Below are positions 1 through 7,966 of a stretch of DNA of 29,671 bases, piece by piece (the stretch's first letter is position 1; every line of letters starts with the position of its first letter). The stretch comes from an uncultured Clostridia bacterium. GTDB taxonomy: Bacteria; Bacillota; Clostridia; Oscillospirales; Oscillospiraceae. The stretch covers positions 1 through 29,671 of the forward strand of contig CALBGG010000039.1 in assembly GCA_937893605.1 (NCBI GenBank), in the 5' to 3' direction. The position numbers and the translations under genes were made by a program. The notes under the pieces were generated by a model. That model was given only the letters and a program-made list of their open reading frames with translations. It was not told the origin of the DNA and searched no databases.

Positions 1-451
1 TCGTGCAGCCGTCGAATGCATATCTGCCGATGCTCGTCACGCTGTTCGGGATCGTGACGCTCGTCAGGCCCGTGCAGCCGTCGAATGCAGCGTCGCCGAT
101 GCTCGTCACGCTGTTCGGAATCGTGACGCTCGTCAGGCCCGTGCAGCCGAAGAATGCAGAGCCGCCGATGCTCGTCACGCTGTTCGGGATCGTGACGCTC
201 GTCAGAGCCGTGCAGTACCAGAATGCACAGTCGTCGATGCTCGTCACCGGGATGCCCTCAATTTCATTCGGAATAACCGCTTCCGTGACGTTCCAACCAC
301 AGTCGGTTATCGTTCCCGTGGCTTTGTCAAAGTAGATATTGCCGCCCGTGACCGCGTAGGCAACAGTATCATTCGCTGCCAATGCTGCTGTTGGCACAAG
401 CGTCACCACCATCAGCAGCACAAGCAGCAGGCTCAGTATTCGTTTCTTCAT
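1..451 (-). CDS. BspA-like leucine-rich repeat surface protein, N-terminal part (runs off left edge)
   Basis: Secreted protein; only the first 150 residues are in the window. The ATG at 451 has a strong GGAGGAAAG ribosome site just upstream. Residues 1-25 form a signal peptide: MKKR, a hydrophobic Leu/Val core, then a likely cleavage after the ALA of LVPTAALA. After a spacer of about 55 residues, LRR_5 (BspA/TpLRR) repeats of 23 residues begin, each with the core LTSVTIPNSVTSIG followed by AF and GC(T). In other bacteria this repeat type occurs on secreted or cell-wall proteins that bind host or bacterial partners. Anchoring cannot be judged because the C-terminus is missing. The gene follows ribF in the same direction but is separated by a terminator and 280 bp, so it is probably its own unit. 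The family call is firm; the ligand is unknown. Confidence 0.88.
   Translation of the reverse strand, partial: MKKRILSLLLVLLMVVTLVPTAALAANDTVAYAVTGGNIYFDKATGTITDCGWNVTEAVIPNEIEGIPVTSIDDCAFWYCTALTSVTIPNSVTSIGGSAFFGCTGLTSVTIPNSVTSIGDAAFDGCTGLTSVTIPNSVTSIGRYAFDGCT
2..249 (-). repeat. 69-bp tandem repeats encoding LRR_5 units
   Basis: On the + strand the phrase cgtgcagccg begins at 2, 71 and 140, and a diverged version begins at 209, giving an exact 69-bp (23-codon) period. The first three units are nearly identical at DNA level, including silent positions, and differ mostly in a few codons after each AF residue. The fourth is more diverged and marks the first repeat of the protein. The array continues past the left edge. 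Confidence 0.9.
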
Positions 452-481
452 TACTTTCCTCCTAATACTTTTTTCACGCGG

Positions 482-507
482 CTGTCATAAGGTATACCTT
501 TTGACAG
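482..507. promoter_or_regulatory. 26-bp palindrome, copy 1 (operator-like)
   Basis: Arms CTGTCATAAGGTA and TACCTTTTGACAG are reverse complements except at one pair, around a GGTATACC centre at 494/495. It lies 31 bp upstream of the surface-protein ATG. On the minus strand it overlaps a possible promoter (TTGACT, 16 bp, TATGAC). A second, longer copy lies at 635-670. A protein-binding site is the simplest reading; the regulator is unknown. Confidence 0.6.
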
Positions 508-634
508 TCAACCGATTTACCCGTTTTCCGTGGCCAAAAACGGAATTTTTAATATAATCAAGGCTTTTATCTGAAAAATTTTGCACAAAGTATTGCAATT
601 TTGACTATTTTCAGTTATCATGACATTAGAAAAA

Positions 635-670
635 CGCAACTGTCAAAAGGTATACTTTTTGACAGTTGCG
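635..670. promoter_or_regulatory. 36-bp palindrome, copy 2 (operator-like)
   Basis: Arms CGCAACTGTCAAAAGGTA and TACTTTTTGACAGTTGCG are reverse complements except at one symmetric pair. It shares the CTGTC-AAAAGGTATAC core with the copy at 482-507. The centres (494.5 and 652.5) are 158 bp apart, close to 15 helical turns. The minus strand carries a TTGACA inside it, with CATGAT 18 bp further on as a weak possible -10. There is no U-tract of the kind that would make it a terminator. Confidence 0.6.
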
Positions 671-690
671 GTTCTTTGTATTTTTGCGCA

Positions 691-721
691 AAAAACCGGC
701 AGAGCAATGCTCTGCCGGTTT
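691..721 (-). terminator. Rho-independent terminator after ribF
   Basis: Stem AACCGGCAGAGC (694-705) pairs with GCTCTGCCGGTT (709-720) around a 3-nt loop. Read on the minus strand the stem runs into a T6 tract. It lies 11 bp after the ribF stop and closes the rimP-ribF operon. Confidence 0.9.
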
Positions 722-731
722 GGTCTAATAT

Positions 732-1628
732 TTACTTCAGGCGCTCAAAATACTCGCGCGTGGTTTGGGCATCACTCTTTATCTGAGCCGCGAGGGTATC
801 AACGTCGGCAAATTTGCGCTCGGGGCGCAGGAATTTATAAAAATCTATGCGCGCCCGATGACCGTAGAGATTTCCCCGGAAATCGAGCAGGAAGCTCTCG
901 ACATTGACATTGCCCGAGTCGCTCACGGTCGGGCGTACACCTACATTTGTGACCGACATGTACTCCTGCCCGTCGATATAAGCTTTGGCCGCGTAAACGC
1001 CGTGACGCGGGATGATGACACCCTGCGGGAAGCCCATGTTGATAGTCGGCGTGCCCATCTGCGTTCCGAGGTGGTAGCCGCTGCGGACAACATCGGTGAG
1101 CGTGTGCGGATGGCCGAGGTATTCGTTAGCTTTTTCCATCTCGCCGTTTTCAATAAGCTCTCGGATAAGCGTTGAGCTGACAACGACACCGTCGCGGCAT
1201 ACGGCGGGGATAATATCACAGCCGACATCGCGCTCTCGGCAGTATTCCTTAAGCTTGGCGGCTGTGCCGAGACCCTTGTAGCCGAAGCGGAAGTCATGGC
1301 CGACGACTATCCAGCGCAGGTTCATCTCGTCGATAAGCTCATCAATGAAATCCTGCCAATCCATATGCATAACGCGCCGGCTGAAGTGGATAACGACGAC
1401 ATCATCTATGCCGAAGCAGCGCTTGAGTATGTGCTCCCTGTCCTCGGCGCTGTTAATGAGCGGAATGGTCTTGTGGAAAACAAGATTGTCCGGGTGGACA
1501 TCGAAGGTGAGCACGGCAGGCTCCGAGTCGGTTTCCTCCGCGCGCTGCTTTATCATATTTATAAGCGCCGCGTGGCCGACATGTATGCCGTCAAAAAAAC
1601 CGAGCGCCATTACTTTCTTTTTTGTCAT
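732..1628 (-). CDS. ribF: Bifunctional riboflavin kinase / FAD synthetase RibF
   Basis: Makes FMN from riboflavin and ATP, then FAD from FMN and ATP, in the cytoplasm. The 298-residue length is typical. The N-terminal nucleotidyltransferase domain shows GFFDGIHVGH (10-19), holding the HxGH-type nucleotide-binding motif, and the SSTLIR motif (151-156). The C-terminal flavokinase domain shows GTPTIN (192-197, the PTxN motif) and VNVESFLLDF with the likely catalytic Glu at 244. The ATG at 1628 overlaps the truB stop by one base (TGATG) and has GAGG 7 bp upstream, so the two are translationally coupled. In many Firmicutes rpsO follows ribF; here a terminator follows instead. Confidence 0.96.
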   Translation of the reverse strand: MTKKKVMALGFFDGIHVGHAALINMIKQRAEETDSEPAVLTFDVHPDNLVFHKTIPLINSAEDREHILKRCFGIDDVVVIHFSRRVMHMDWQDFIDELIDEMNLRWIVVGHDFRFGYKGLGTAAKLKEYCRERDVGCDIIPAVCRDGVVVSSTLIRELIENGEMEKANEYLGHPHTLTDVVRSGYHLGTQMGTPTINMGFPQGVIIPRHGVYAAKAYIDGQEYMSVTNVGVRPTVSDSGNVNVESFLLDFRGNLYGHRARIDFYKFLRPERKFADVDTLAAQIKSDAQTTREYFERLK

Positions 1629-2500
1629 CAGCTTACCTCAAAAAAGCTCTTTATCGTTTTCAGTTTTCCCCTCTCAGCTCTGCCGAGCAGCAGGAATTCT
1701 TCTGAATCCGAATATACCCTGTAGTCTCCGTCTTCGGCGGAGGTTTTTATTATGTTCCCGTTTTTCAGACATTTTGCCGCGCTTTGGCCGACTGTTATCT
1801 TGGGAAAAGACGCAAAAAGCGTATCCACCGGCAGCATTATATCCAAAAGTCTGTCTTCGCGTGCGGCAGTCTCGATATCATCAATGCTGTGTGCGGCGTA
1901 GACGGAAAACACGCCGGCCCGTGTTCTGCGCAAGCTGCTCATGCACGCTCCGCAGCCGAGAGCCTCGCCGATATCATTGCACAGTGTGCGCACATATGTG
2001 CCCTTGGAGCAGGATATGTTCAGAATGTAATCGCCGCCGTCTCTGCCTGCAACATCGATAGCCGAGATCGTTATCTTTCGCGGGGCGCGTTCAACGCTCT
2101 CCCCTCTTCTTGCGAGCTCGTACAGCTTTTTGCCGCCTATTTTGATAGCGGAATACATGGGAGGTATCTGTTCTATATCTCCGACGAAGCGGCTAATTGC
2201 CTCCCTCACTTCGGTTTCATCGGGCAGCGCATTGTATTTTGCTATAACATTGCCCGTTATGTCCTGTGTATCGGTGCTCACTCCGAGGCGCAGCCCTGCA
2301 AGATACTCCTTGCTGTCCGATTCGGCAAATTCCACCGCACGAGTGGCTCTTCCGACAAAAACAACCAAAATTCCAGTCGCAAGCGGGTCAAGCGTTCCCG
2401 AGTGGCCGATGCGTCTCTCGTGCAGCACGACGCGCAGCTTGGCGACAACGTCGTGGCTTGTCCAATCCTGCGGCTTATCGACAAGGATGATGCCGTTCAT
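1628..2500 (-). CDS. truB: tRNA pseudouridine(55) synthase TruB
   Basis: Isomerises U55 of the tRNA T-loop to pseudouridine. The catalytic loop GHSGTLDPLATG (33-44) holds the nucleophilic Asp38. The YSAIK and RRGESVERAPR segments and the later GTYVRTL segment (RNA binding) are also present. The length of 290 residues fits. The ATG at 2500 was chosen over an in-frame TTG at 2503 because GAGG sits 7 bp ahead of it; it overlaps the nrnA stop by one base (TGATG). Fourth from the end to third from the end spacing in this operon is overlap only, so translation is coupled along nrnA-truB-ribF. Confidence 0.96.
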   Translation of the reverse strand: MNGIILVDKPQDWTSHDVVAKLRVVLHERRIGHSGTLDPLATGILVVFVGRATRAVEFAESDSKEYLAGLRLGVSTDTQDITGNVIAKYNALPDETEVREAISRFVGDIEQIPPMYSAIKIGGKKLYELARRGESVERAPRKITISAIDVAGRDGGDYILNISCSKGTYVRTLCNDIGEALGCGACMSSLRRTRAGVFSVYAAHSIDDIETAAREDRLLDIMLPVDTLFASFPKITVGQSAAKCLKNGNIIKTSAEDGDYRVYSDSEEFLLLGRAERGKLKTIKSFFEVS

Positions 2501-3429
2501 CAAAGCACCTCGCCTATTGCCGACACAAGCATATCGAGTGTCTCGTCGGGAGACGCCATGATCGTGCAGCCCGAGGCCATTTTATGGCCGCCGCCGCCGA
2601 AGCGGGCGCAGAGGGCGCTGCTGTCGAACGCCTCATGCGATCTTACTGAGACCTTGCACTTATTATCATCCATCTCGCGAATAACGAGGCTGACAACGCA
2701 GCCCTCGACCTTTCCCGGGATGCCTGCTATATCATCGCAGTCGTTTTCCGTTGCTCCTGCATCCTGCATCATTTTGCGCGTCACCGTTGCGGCAACGACC
2801 TTGCCGTCAAAAAAATATTTAAGCCCGGAGAGTATGCTGCCCTCAAGCGTCATGCGGGCACGAGAAACCTGACGGAATAGGTCAAAATTGAGCTTCTGCA
2901 CCTCGGCGCCGTAAGAAAGCAGCTCGCTTGCCGCGGCAAAGGTCTCACTCGTCACGTTTGCATAGCGGAAGCATCCGCAGTCGGTAGAAACGGCCATATA
3001 CAAAAGGCTTGCCTCCTGCGCGGTAACGCTGCCGCACATTTCCTTAATGACCTCCAGCACTATCTCTCCGCATGAAGCCTTGCTGCCGTCAAGCAGCAGC
3101 TGTTTCGCGTAGTGCGAATTTGACGGATGATGATCTATGCACGCATCTACCTCGCCGGTGAATCCGGTCGGCAGCATATGTGCCTCTGCAACATCGACCG
3201 CAACGGCGCAGTCGTATTCAAAGCCGTCGGCGATATAATCCTTAACATACTTCATGTACTTCGGCGTAATATCCGGATTATTATAAAGCGCGGCATTTTT
3301 GCCCATTCTGCGCAGCGCCGAGCACAAAGCGGCCGCCCCTCCGAGTGTATCGCCGTCCGGGCGCACATGCGTCAAAAGCAGAATATTAAAATGCGCTCTA
3401 AGCCACGCGGCACATTCTTTGATATTCAT
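2500..3429 (-). CDS. nrnA: DHH-family oligoribonuclease / pAp phosphatase (NrnA-like)
   Basis: Expected to degrade nano-RNA and to dephosphorylate 3'-phosphoadenosine-5'-phosphate. The DHH domain shows HVRPDGDTLG (H21, D25, D27), an AVDVAE segment with D79, and DHH at 99-101, which form the Mn-binding site. The C-terminal DHHA1 domain has GGGGHKMASG near residue 280. At 309 residues it matches Bacillus NrnA. Its start overlaps the rbfA stop by 4 bp (ATGA), and it lies between rbfA and truB, the usual place for this gene in Firmicutes. Full RecJ is excluded by size. Cyclic-dinucleotide phosphodiesterase activity, seen in some relatives, cannot be ruled out. Confidence 0.92.
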   Translation of the reverse strand: MNIKECAAWLRAHFNILLLTHVRPDGDTLGGAAALCSALRRMGKNAALYNNPDITPKYMKYVKDYIADGFEYDCAVAVDVAEAHMLPTGFTGEVDACIDHHPSNSHYAKQLLLDGSKASCGEIVLEVIKEMCGSVTAQEASLLYMAVSTDCGCFRYANVTSETFAAASELLSYGAEVQKLNFDLFRQVSRARMTLEGSILSGLKYFFDGKVVAATVTRKMMQDAGATENDCDDIAGIPGKVEGCVVSLVIREMDDNKCKVSVRSHEAFDSSALCARFGGGGHKMASGCTIMASPDETLDMLVSAIGEVL

Positions 3430-3788
3430 TCCCCGTCCTCGTCGTGTTTAATATCAAGGCTGCTGATTATCTCGTTTATATGCGCGCCGTATTCGATACT
3501 GTGGTCAAGCTCGAACACGGGCTCCGGCGTGTTGCGCAGCTTGAGCGAGTTTCCAAGCTCACGTCTGAGCCAGCCGGACGCGGACTTGAGCCCCTTTTTG
3601 AACTCTTTTTCATTCTGAAGTCCCATGACCGACAGCCATATTTTGCAGTAGCGCATATCGCCGGTTGTTTCAACGCGCGTTACGCTGATCATGCCCTGAT
3701 TTACGCGCGGATCCTTTATCTCGCGCAGAAGCTTGCTCATGACAAGCTGGATATCGTCATTTGTTCTTGCCAGTTTGTTTGAAGGCAT
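3426..3788 (-). CDS. rbfA: 30S ribosome-binding factor RbfA
   Basis: Binds immature 30S subunits and helps late maturation of the 16S rRNA 5' end. The 120-residue protein begins MPSNKLARTNDDIQ and contains KDPRV followed by ISVTRVETTGDMRYCKI, the recognisable RbfA KH-like core. The reading frame stays open 87 bp further upstream, but that part would translate through a strong hairpin (3812-3836), while the ATG at 3788 has GGGAGAAG directly ahead. The start at 3788 is therefore preferred. The stop overlaps the nrnA start by 4 bp. Confidence 0.95.
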   Translation of the reverse strand: MPSNKLARTNDDIQLVMSKLLREIKDPRVNQGMISVTRVETTGDMRYCKIWLSVMGLQNEKEFKKGLKSASGWLRRELGNSLKLRNTPEPVFELDHSIEYGAHINEIISSLDIKHDEDGE

Positions 3789-3811
3789 TTTTCTTCTCCC
3801 GTATCTATACG

Positions 3812-3836
3812 TTGGGCGGTCTGAAAGACCGCCCAA
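3812..3836 (-). other. Intercistronic hairpin between infB and rbfA
   Basis: Perfect 11-bp inverted repeat TTGGGCGGTCT / AGACCGCCCAA with a 3-nt loop, in the 56-bp gap between infB and rbfA. Neither strand has a T-run after it, so it is not a normal intrinsic terminator. It may be an RNA processing or stability element that sets rbfA expression relative to infB. Confidence 0.7.
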
Positions 3837-3844
3837 ATGATTTA

Positions 3845-6181
3845 TCAGACTTTTATCTGCTCCATAACGAAGCACTCAATAATGTCGCCGACCTTGATGT
3901 CGTTGAATTTTTCAACCTGCATACCGCACTCGTATCCACTGGCAACTTCCTTGACATCGTCCTTGAAGCGGCGCAGTGATGCAAGCTCGCCCTCATGGAT
4001 GACGATATTGTCTCGAAGCACACGTACCGAACAGCCGCGCTGGATCTTACCGTCGAGTACATAGCAGCCGGTGACTGTGCCGACCTTGGAAACCTTATAC
4101 GTCTCGCGAACCTCGGCATGGCCGATGATTACTTCCTCAAATTTCGGTGCGAGCATACCCTTCATGGCGGCCTCTATCTCATTGATGCAGTCATAAATTA
4201 CGCGGTACATGCGCATATCGACATTCGCACGAGCCGCACTGTCGCGGGCGGCGCTGTCGGGGCGGACGTTGAAGCCGACGATGATAGCCCCCGATGTTGC
4301 TGCAAGCATAACGTCGGACTCATTTATCGCGCCGACGCCGCTGTGGATGACCTTTACACGTACCTCATCGTTTGTGATTTTCTCAAGCGAGGCCTTGACC
4401 GCCTCGGCAGAGCCCTGAACATCGGCCTTGACGATGATGTTGAGAGTTTTCATCTCTCCGGCCTGAATCTGGCTGAACAGATCCTCAAGGCTAACCTTCT
4501 TGCTGCTGCCGAAGGCTGCATTCTTCTGCTGGGTCTTACGCTCCTCAACGAGCTCACGAGCCATGCGCTCGTCTGCAACGGCATTGAAGGTATCGCCCGC
4601 GCTGGGAACCTCGGACATGCCGGATATCTCAACAGGCACAGAAGGCCCCGCCTCTGTGATACGTACTCCCTTGTCGTTTATCATGGTGCGGACGCGGCCG
4701 ACAGCCGTTCCTGCAATAATGATATCGCCGAGCTTGAGCGTGCCGTTCTGAACAAGAACGGTCATGATAGGTCCACGCCCCTTATCGAGCCTTGCTTCGA
4801 TAACGGCACCCTTTGCGGCGCGGTTCGGGTTTGCCTTGAGCTCCTGAACCTCGGCGAGAATAACGAGGTTTTCAAGGAGATTATCTATGCCCTCGCCGGT
4901 CTTCGCGGAGATCGGGCAGACAATGGTATCGCCGCCCCACTCTTCGGGAACGATATCGTACTCGGTCAGCTGCTGCTTAATACGCTCGGGGTTTGCTCCG
5001 ACCGTATCCATTTTATTTATGGCAACGACGAGAGGGATACCGGCCGCTTTTGCGTGGTTGATGCTCTCAATTGTCTGCGGCATGATACCGTCATCGGCCG
5101 CGACGACAAGGATAGCTATATCGGTTATCATCGCACCTCGAGCGCGCATAGATGTAAACGCCTCATGTCCCGGAGTGTCAAGGAATGTTATAGGACTGCC
5201 GTTAATTTCAACAGTATATGCACCTATATGCTGAGTTATGCCGCCGGCCTCTCCGGAGGCGACATTTGCGTGACGTATATAGTCAAGCAGCGAGGTCTTG
5301 CCATGGTCAACGTGACCCATGACTACAACAACGGGCGCGCGTCCTACAAGCTCATCCGCGCTGTCCTCATGATCGTCGATGAGCTTTTCCTCAACCGTTA
5401 CAACGACTTCCTTTTCGACCTTGCAGCCGAACTCCATCGCCACAAGGGCTGCGGTATCGTAATCGACAACATCGGATACGGAGGCGAAAACGCCGAGCTT
5501 TATCAGGCGCTTTATGACCTCGCCCGCCGACTTTTTCATCCTTGACGCCAGCTCACCTACATTGATCTCGTCCGGGATCATAACCTTGAGCTGCTGCTTC
5601 TTCGCAATTTCAAGCTGCAGCTTCTGCATCTTGTCGCGCTCTTCCTGACGGCGCTTTGCAGAGGCTGCCTGCCCCTGCTGGCGCTGCTTTGCCTTATTAA
5701 CTATCTTCTCCTTGCCGCCCTTACGGTCGCGGTCACGGCTGCGATTCTTATCGCCTGCCATGTTGTCGAACTTCTCATCATATTTTGCTATATTCACCGC
5801 CGCGCTGCCGCGGGTATCGACAACGCGCTTTTCCGCGACCTGGCGCGGAACATGCGGCTTGTTCTCTTTTTCTTTTTTCTCTGGCGCAGGCTGAGCGGCC
5901 GCTTTTCCGGCAGGCTGCTGGGCAGCCGCCTTCTCCTGCTTTTTCCCGGCAGGCTTTGCCTCACCGGCCTTGGGTGCAGAAGCAAAGATGTCCGCAAGGC
6001 TCGCCGCCTGATTATGCTGAGTCATATACTCAAATATAACATCAAGCTCGTTATTCTCAAGAACCTGCATATGGTTTTTAGGAGTCGTAGCATAGTCAGT
6101 TAATATCTGAGTTATCACCTTGGATGTGGTGTTGAAATCCTTTGCTACCTCGTGTACTCTATATTTATTGATCATGCTCAT
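3845..6181 (-). CDS. infB: Translation initiation factor IF-2
   Basis: GTPase that places initiator fMet-tRNA on the 30S subunit and promotes subunit joining. It has 778 residues. An N-terminal IF2_N domain (about 1-55) starts INKYRVHEVAKDFN. A low-complexity Lys/Ala/Gln/Arg linker (about 70-195) leads to a second IF2_N-like segment (about 200-255). The G domain has GHVDHGKT (289-296), DTPGHE (335-340) and NKMD (389-392). Domains II-IV then follow to the C-terminus. The ATG at 6181 has AGGAGG 8 bp upstream and overlaps the ylxQ stop by 4 bp. The linker explains the variable length and is normal for the family. Confidence 0.98.
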   Translation of the reverse strand: MSMINKYRVHEVAKDFNTTSKVITQILTDYATTPKNHMQVLENNELDVIFEYMTQHNQAASLADIFASAPKAGEAKPAGKKQEKAAAQQPAGKAAAQPAPEKKEKENKPHVPRQVAEKRVVDTRGSAAVNIAKYDEKFDNMAGDKNRSRDRDRKGGKEKIVNKAKQRQQGQAASAKRRQEERDKMQKLQLEIAKKQQLKVMIPDEINVGELASRMKKSAGEVIKRLIKLGVFASVSDVVDYDTAALVAMEFGCKVEKEVVVTVEEKLIDDHEDSADELVGRAPVVVVMGHVDHGKTSLLDYIRHANVASGEAGGITQHIGAYTVEINGSPITFLDTPGHEAFTSMRARGAMITDIAILVVAADDGIMPQTIESINHAKAAGIPLVVAINKMDTVGANPERIKQQLTEYDIVPEEWGGDTIVCPISAKTGEGIDNLLENLVILAEVQELKANPNRAAKGAVIEARLDKGRGPIMTVLVQNGTLKLGDIIIAGTAVGRVRTMINDKGVRITEAGPSVPVEISGMSEVPSAGDTFNAVADERMARELVEERKTQQKNAAFGSSKKVSLEDLFSQIQAGEMKTLNIIVKADVQGSAEAVKASLEKITNDEVRVKVIHSGVGAINESDVMLAATSGAIIVGFNVRPDSAARDSAARANVDMRMYRVIYDCINEIEAAMKGMLAPKFEEVIIGHAEVRETYKVSKVGTVTGCYVLDGKIQRGCSVRVLRDNIVIHEGELASLRRFKDDVKEVASGYECGMQVEKFNDIKVGDIIECFVMEQIKV

Positions 6182-6609
6182 GCATTGGTCCTCCTTTTAC
6201 CTGTCCTCTTGTTTTTCTGGCTGATACTGTCGTTTTTGCGTTTTTTACTCTCGATCGCTCGTCTTTGTATCGTCTGAGCCGCTTCGTCGTATTCCTCGGG
6301 AGATATCCCGCACAGCAGCTTCATAAATGCATCGGCAAAGCCGATGTCGCACACCGCCGCCATAGAGCAGCCGCTTTTTCCTACATGCACGGATATCTCT
6401 TCCTTGGTAAACGGAGCGGTTAAGAGCGGCGCTTTGCTGCCAAACATATATCCGGCCGCACGCTTTTGAGCATTTGGCGATGCGTCCGACGCAAGAAGCA
6501 CAAGCTTTGCCTCATGCTCTCTGACTGCCGAGCCCGTATCTTCCTCTCCGATGCGCAGCGCGTTGGCCTTGCGCATAAGCCCCAGCAGCTTTAAGGCCTT
6601 TTCTCTCAT
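6178..6609 (-). CDS. L7Ae/L30e-family ribosomal-type protein (YlxQ-like)
   Basis: Small RNA-binding protein of the L7Ae/L30e/S12e fold, expected to bind kink-turn RNA. It resembles Bacillus YlxQ in sequence and in position between rnpM and infB. The first ~95 residues form the fold: KALKLLGLMRKANAL at the N-terminus, then LVLLASDASPNAQKR. The C-terminal ~40 residues are a basic tail rich in Lys and Arg, so at 143 residues it is longer than the ~100 residues common for YlxQ. ATG at 6609 with GGAGG upstream; overlaps rnpM by 4 bp. The tail may help RNA binding (inference). Confidence 0.85.
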   Translation of the reverse strand: MREKALKLLGLMRKANALRIGEEDTGSAVREHEAKLVLLASDASPNAQKRAAGYMFGSKAPLLTAPFTKEEISVHVGKSGCSMAAVCDIGFADAFMKLLCGISPEEYDEAAQTIQRRAIESKKRKNDSISQKNKRTGKRRTNA

Positions 6610-6872
6610 TGGTTTTCCTCCATCTGCTGCCGGAGGGCTTCATATATCTCCTCGGGTATATGCACGGAAAATGCCCGCTCCAACGCTTTTGATCTCACAG
6701 CTTTCTTGAGGCACTCGCTGTTCGGGCAAAGGTACGCTCCTCTGCCGGGCATCTTGCCCTTAAAATCCAGGCTCACTTCCCCGTCCGGCGATTTCACCGC
6801 ACGGATAAGCTCGCGCTTGGGCTTCATTTCTCGGCAGCCTAAGCACTGCCTCATGGGTATTTTCTTCTGCAC
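6606..6872 (-). CDS. rnpM: YlxR/RnpM family RNA-binding protein (RNase P modulator)
   Basis: 88-residue protein of the YlxR (DUF448) family, which in Bacillus binds the RNase P RNA and lowers its activity. The start has MRQCLGCREMKPKRELIR with a CxxC, followed by the family signature GRGAYLC and a second Cys. It begins at GTG 6872, eight bases after AGGAGG; there is an ATG six codons in, but it would cut into the conserved N-terminus and lacks a ribosome site. Its place directly after nusA matches the standard Firmicutes operon. Confidence 0.92.
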   Translation of the reverse strand: MQKKIPMRQCLGCREMKPKRELIRAVKSPDGEVSLDFKGKMPGRGAYLCPNSECLKKAVRSKALERAFSVHIPEEIYEALRQQMEENQ

Positions 6873-6891
6873 TGCGGCTGCCTCCTTTCGT

Positions 6892-7944
6892 TTATGCCTC
6901 CGACTCGGGCTTTATATCGATTTTAAAGCCGGTAAGCCTTGCCGCCAGACGTGCGTTCTGCCCTTCCTTGCCAATAGCAAGAGATAGCTGGCTGTCGGGA
7001 ACAATGACACGGCAGCTCTTGCCGTCTTCGAGCATTGTAACGCTTATTACCTCGCTGGGTGCAAGCGCCGCCGCGATATACTCTTCGGGGATCTCGCTGT
7101 ATTTTATAATATCTATCTTCTCGCCGCCTAGCTCATCAACTATGCTCGCAACGCGGCCGCCCTTCGGGCCGACGCATGCGCCTATCGGATCGACGTCTGG
7201 GTCGGTTGACCAAACGGCCATCTTGGTACGGCTGCCGGCTTCACGGGCAATGGATTTTATTTCGACAGTGCCATCGAATATTTCGGGAACTTCAAGCTCA
7301 AACAGGCGCTTTACAAGGCCGGGATGGGTACGGCTTATTAGTACCTGCGGACCCTTCGTGGAATTTCTGACCTCGACAACATAGACCTTTATGCGGTCGC
7401 CCTCTTTAAGCGGCTCGGTCTTTATTCTCTCATTGGGTGCGAGCATTGCTTCAGTATACTCGCTGTTTGAGCTGATGCGGATTGAAACGCTTCCCGTCCT
7501 CGGCTCGATGCGTGATACGACACCGGTGAGTATCTCATGTTCCTTTGAGGTGAACTCCTCGTACACGATACCGCGCTCAGCTTCACGTATGCCCTGGATT
7601 ATGACCTGCTTTGCAGCCTGAGCCGCAATGCGGCCGAATTTTTTCGTCTCAACAGGTATCTTTATCGTGTCGCCGAGCTTTGCGCGTTTGGTGATCTTTT
7701 TTGCAGCCTCAAGATCTACCTCAAGGGCAGGATCATCCACTTGTTCAACGGCAACCTTGTTAACATACATCTCAATGCGCTTTCTGTCCTCATCAAGCAA
7801 AATATCAACATTATCCGCACACTCGGGATTATCACGGCGGAAAGCTGCCAGCATTGCCTGCTTAATTTTATCGTACATGTATTCTCTGGGTATTCCCTTT
7901 TCTTTTTCGAGATCTTCGATAGCGGAAAAAAATTCAGCATTCAT
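6892..7944 (-). CDS. nusA: Transcription termination/antitermination factor NusA
   Basis: Binds RNA polymerase and nascent RNA to modulate pausing, termination and antitermination. The 350-residue protein has the N-terminal polymerase-binding domain (about 1-130, starting MNAEFFSAIEDLEKEKG), an S1 domain (about 135-200) and two KH domains (about 200-345, with GACVGPKGGRV and AIGKEGQNARLAARL). It lacks the C-terminal acidic repeats of E. coli NusA, as is usual in Firmicutes. ATG 7944 has GAGG 10 bp upstream; an in-frame TTG at 7950 sits too close to that site. It lies 22 bp after rimP. Confidence 0.97.
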   Translation of the reverse strand: MNAEFFSAIEDLEKEKGIPREYMYDKIKQAMLAAFRRDNPECADNVDILLDEDRKRIEMYVNKVAVEQVDDPALEVDLEAAKKITKRAKLGDTIKIPVETKKFGRIAAQAAKQVIIQGIREAERGIVYEEFTSKEHEILTGVVSRIEPRTGSVSIRISSNSEYTEAMLAPNERIKTEPLKEGDRIKVYVVEVRNSTKGPQVLISRTHPGLVKRLFELEVPEIFDGTVEIKSIAREAGSRTKMAVWSTDPDVDPIGACVGPKGGRVASIVDELGGEKIDIIKYSEIPEEYIAAALAPSEVISVTMLEDGKSCRVIVPDSQLSLAIGKEGQNARLAARLTGFKIDIKPESEA

Positions 7945-7966
7945 TTTCAATATACCTCTTCTATTT

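Noticed and set aside
2..249. CRISPR-like direct repeats
   Set aside because: The repeats have no spacers, keep a 69-bp codon period and encode LRR units in one frame.
482..670. Insertion-sequence or MITE ends (inverted palindromes)
   Set aside because: Each copy is itself palindromic, there is no transposase and no target-site duplication was found. A dispersed non-coding repeat cannot be fully ruled out without the genome.
3789..3875. N-terminal extension of rbfA by 29 residues
   Set aside because: It would be translated through a strong hairpin, is unlike RbfA, and the ATG at 3788 has a good ribosome site.
3995..5545. 516-residue open frame on the + strand opposite infB
   Set aside because: No recognisable motifs or ribosome site, and it lies wholly within infB. 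Similar antisense frames occur opposite ribF, truB, recD2 and uvrA.
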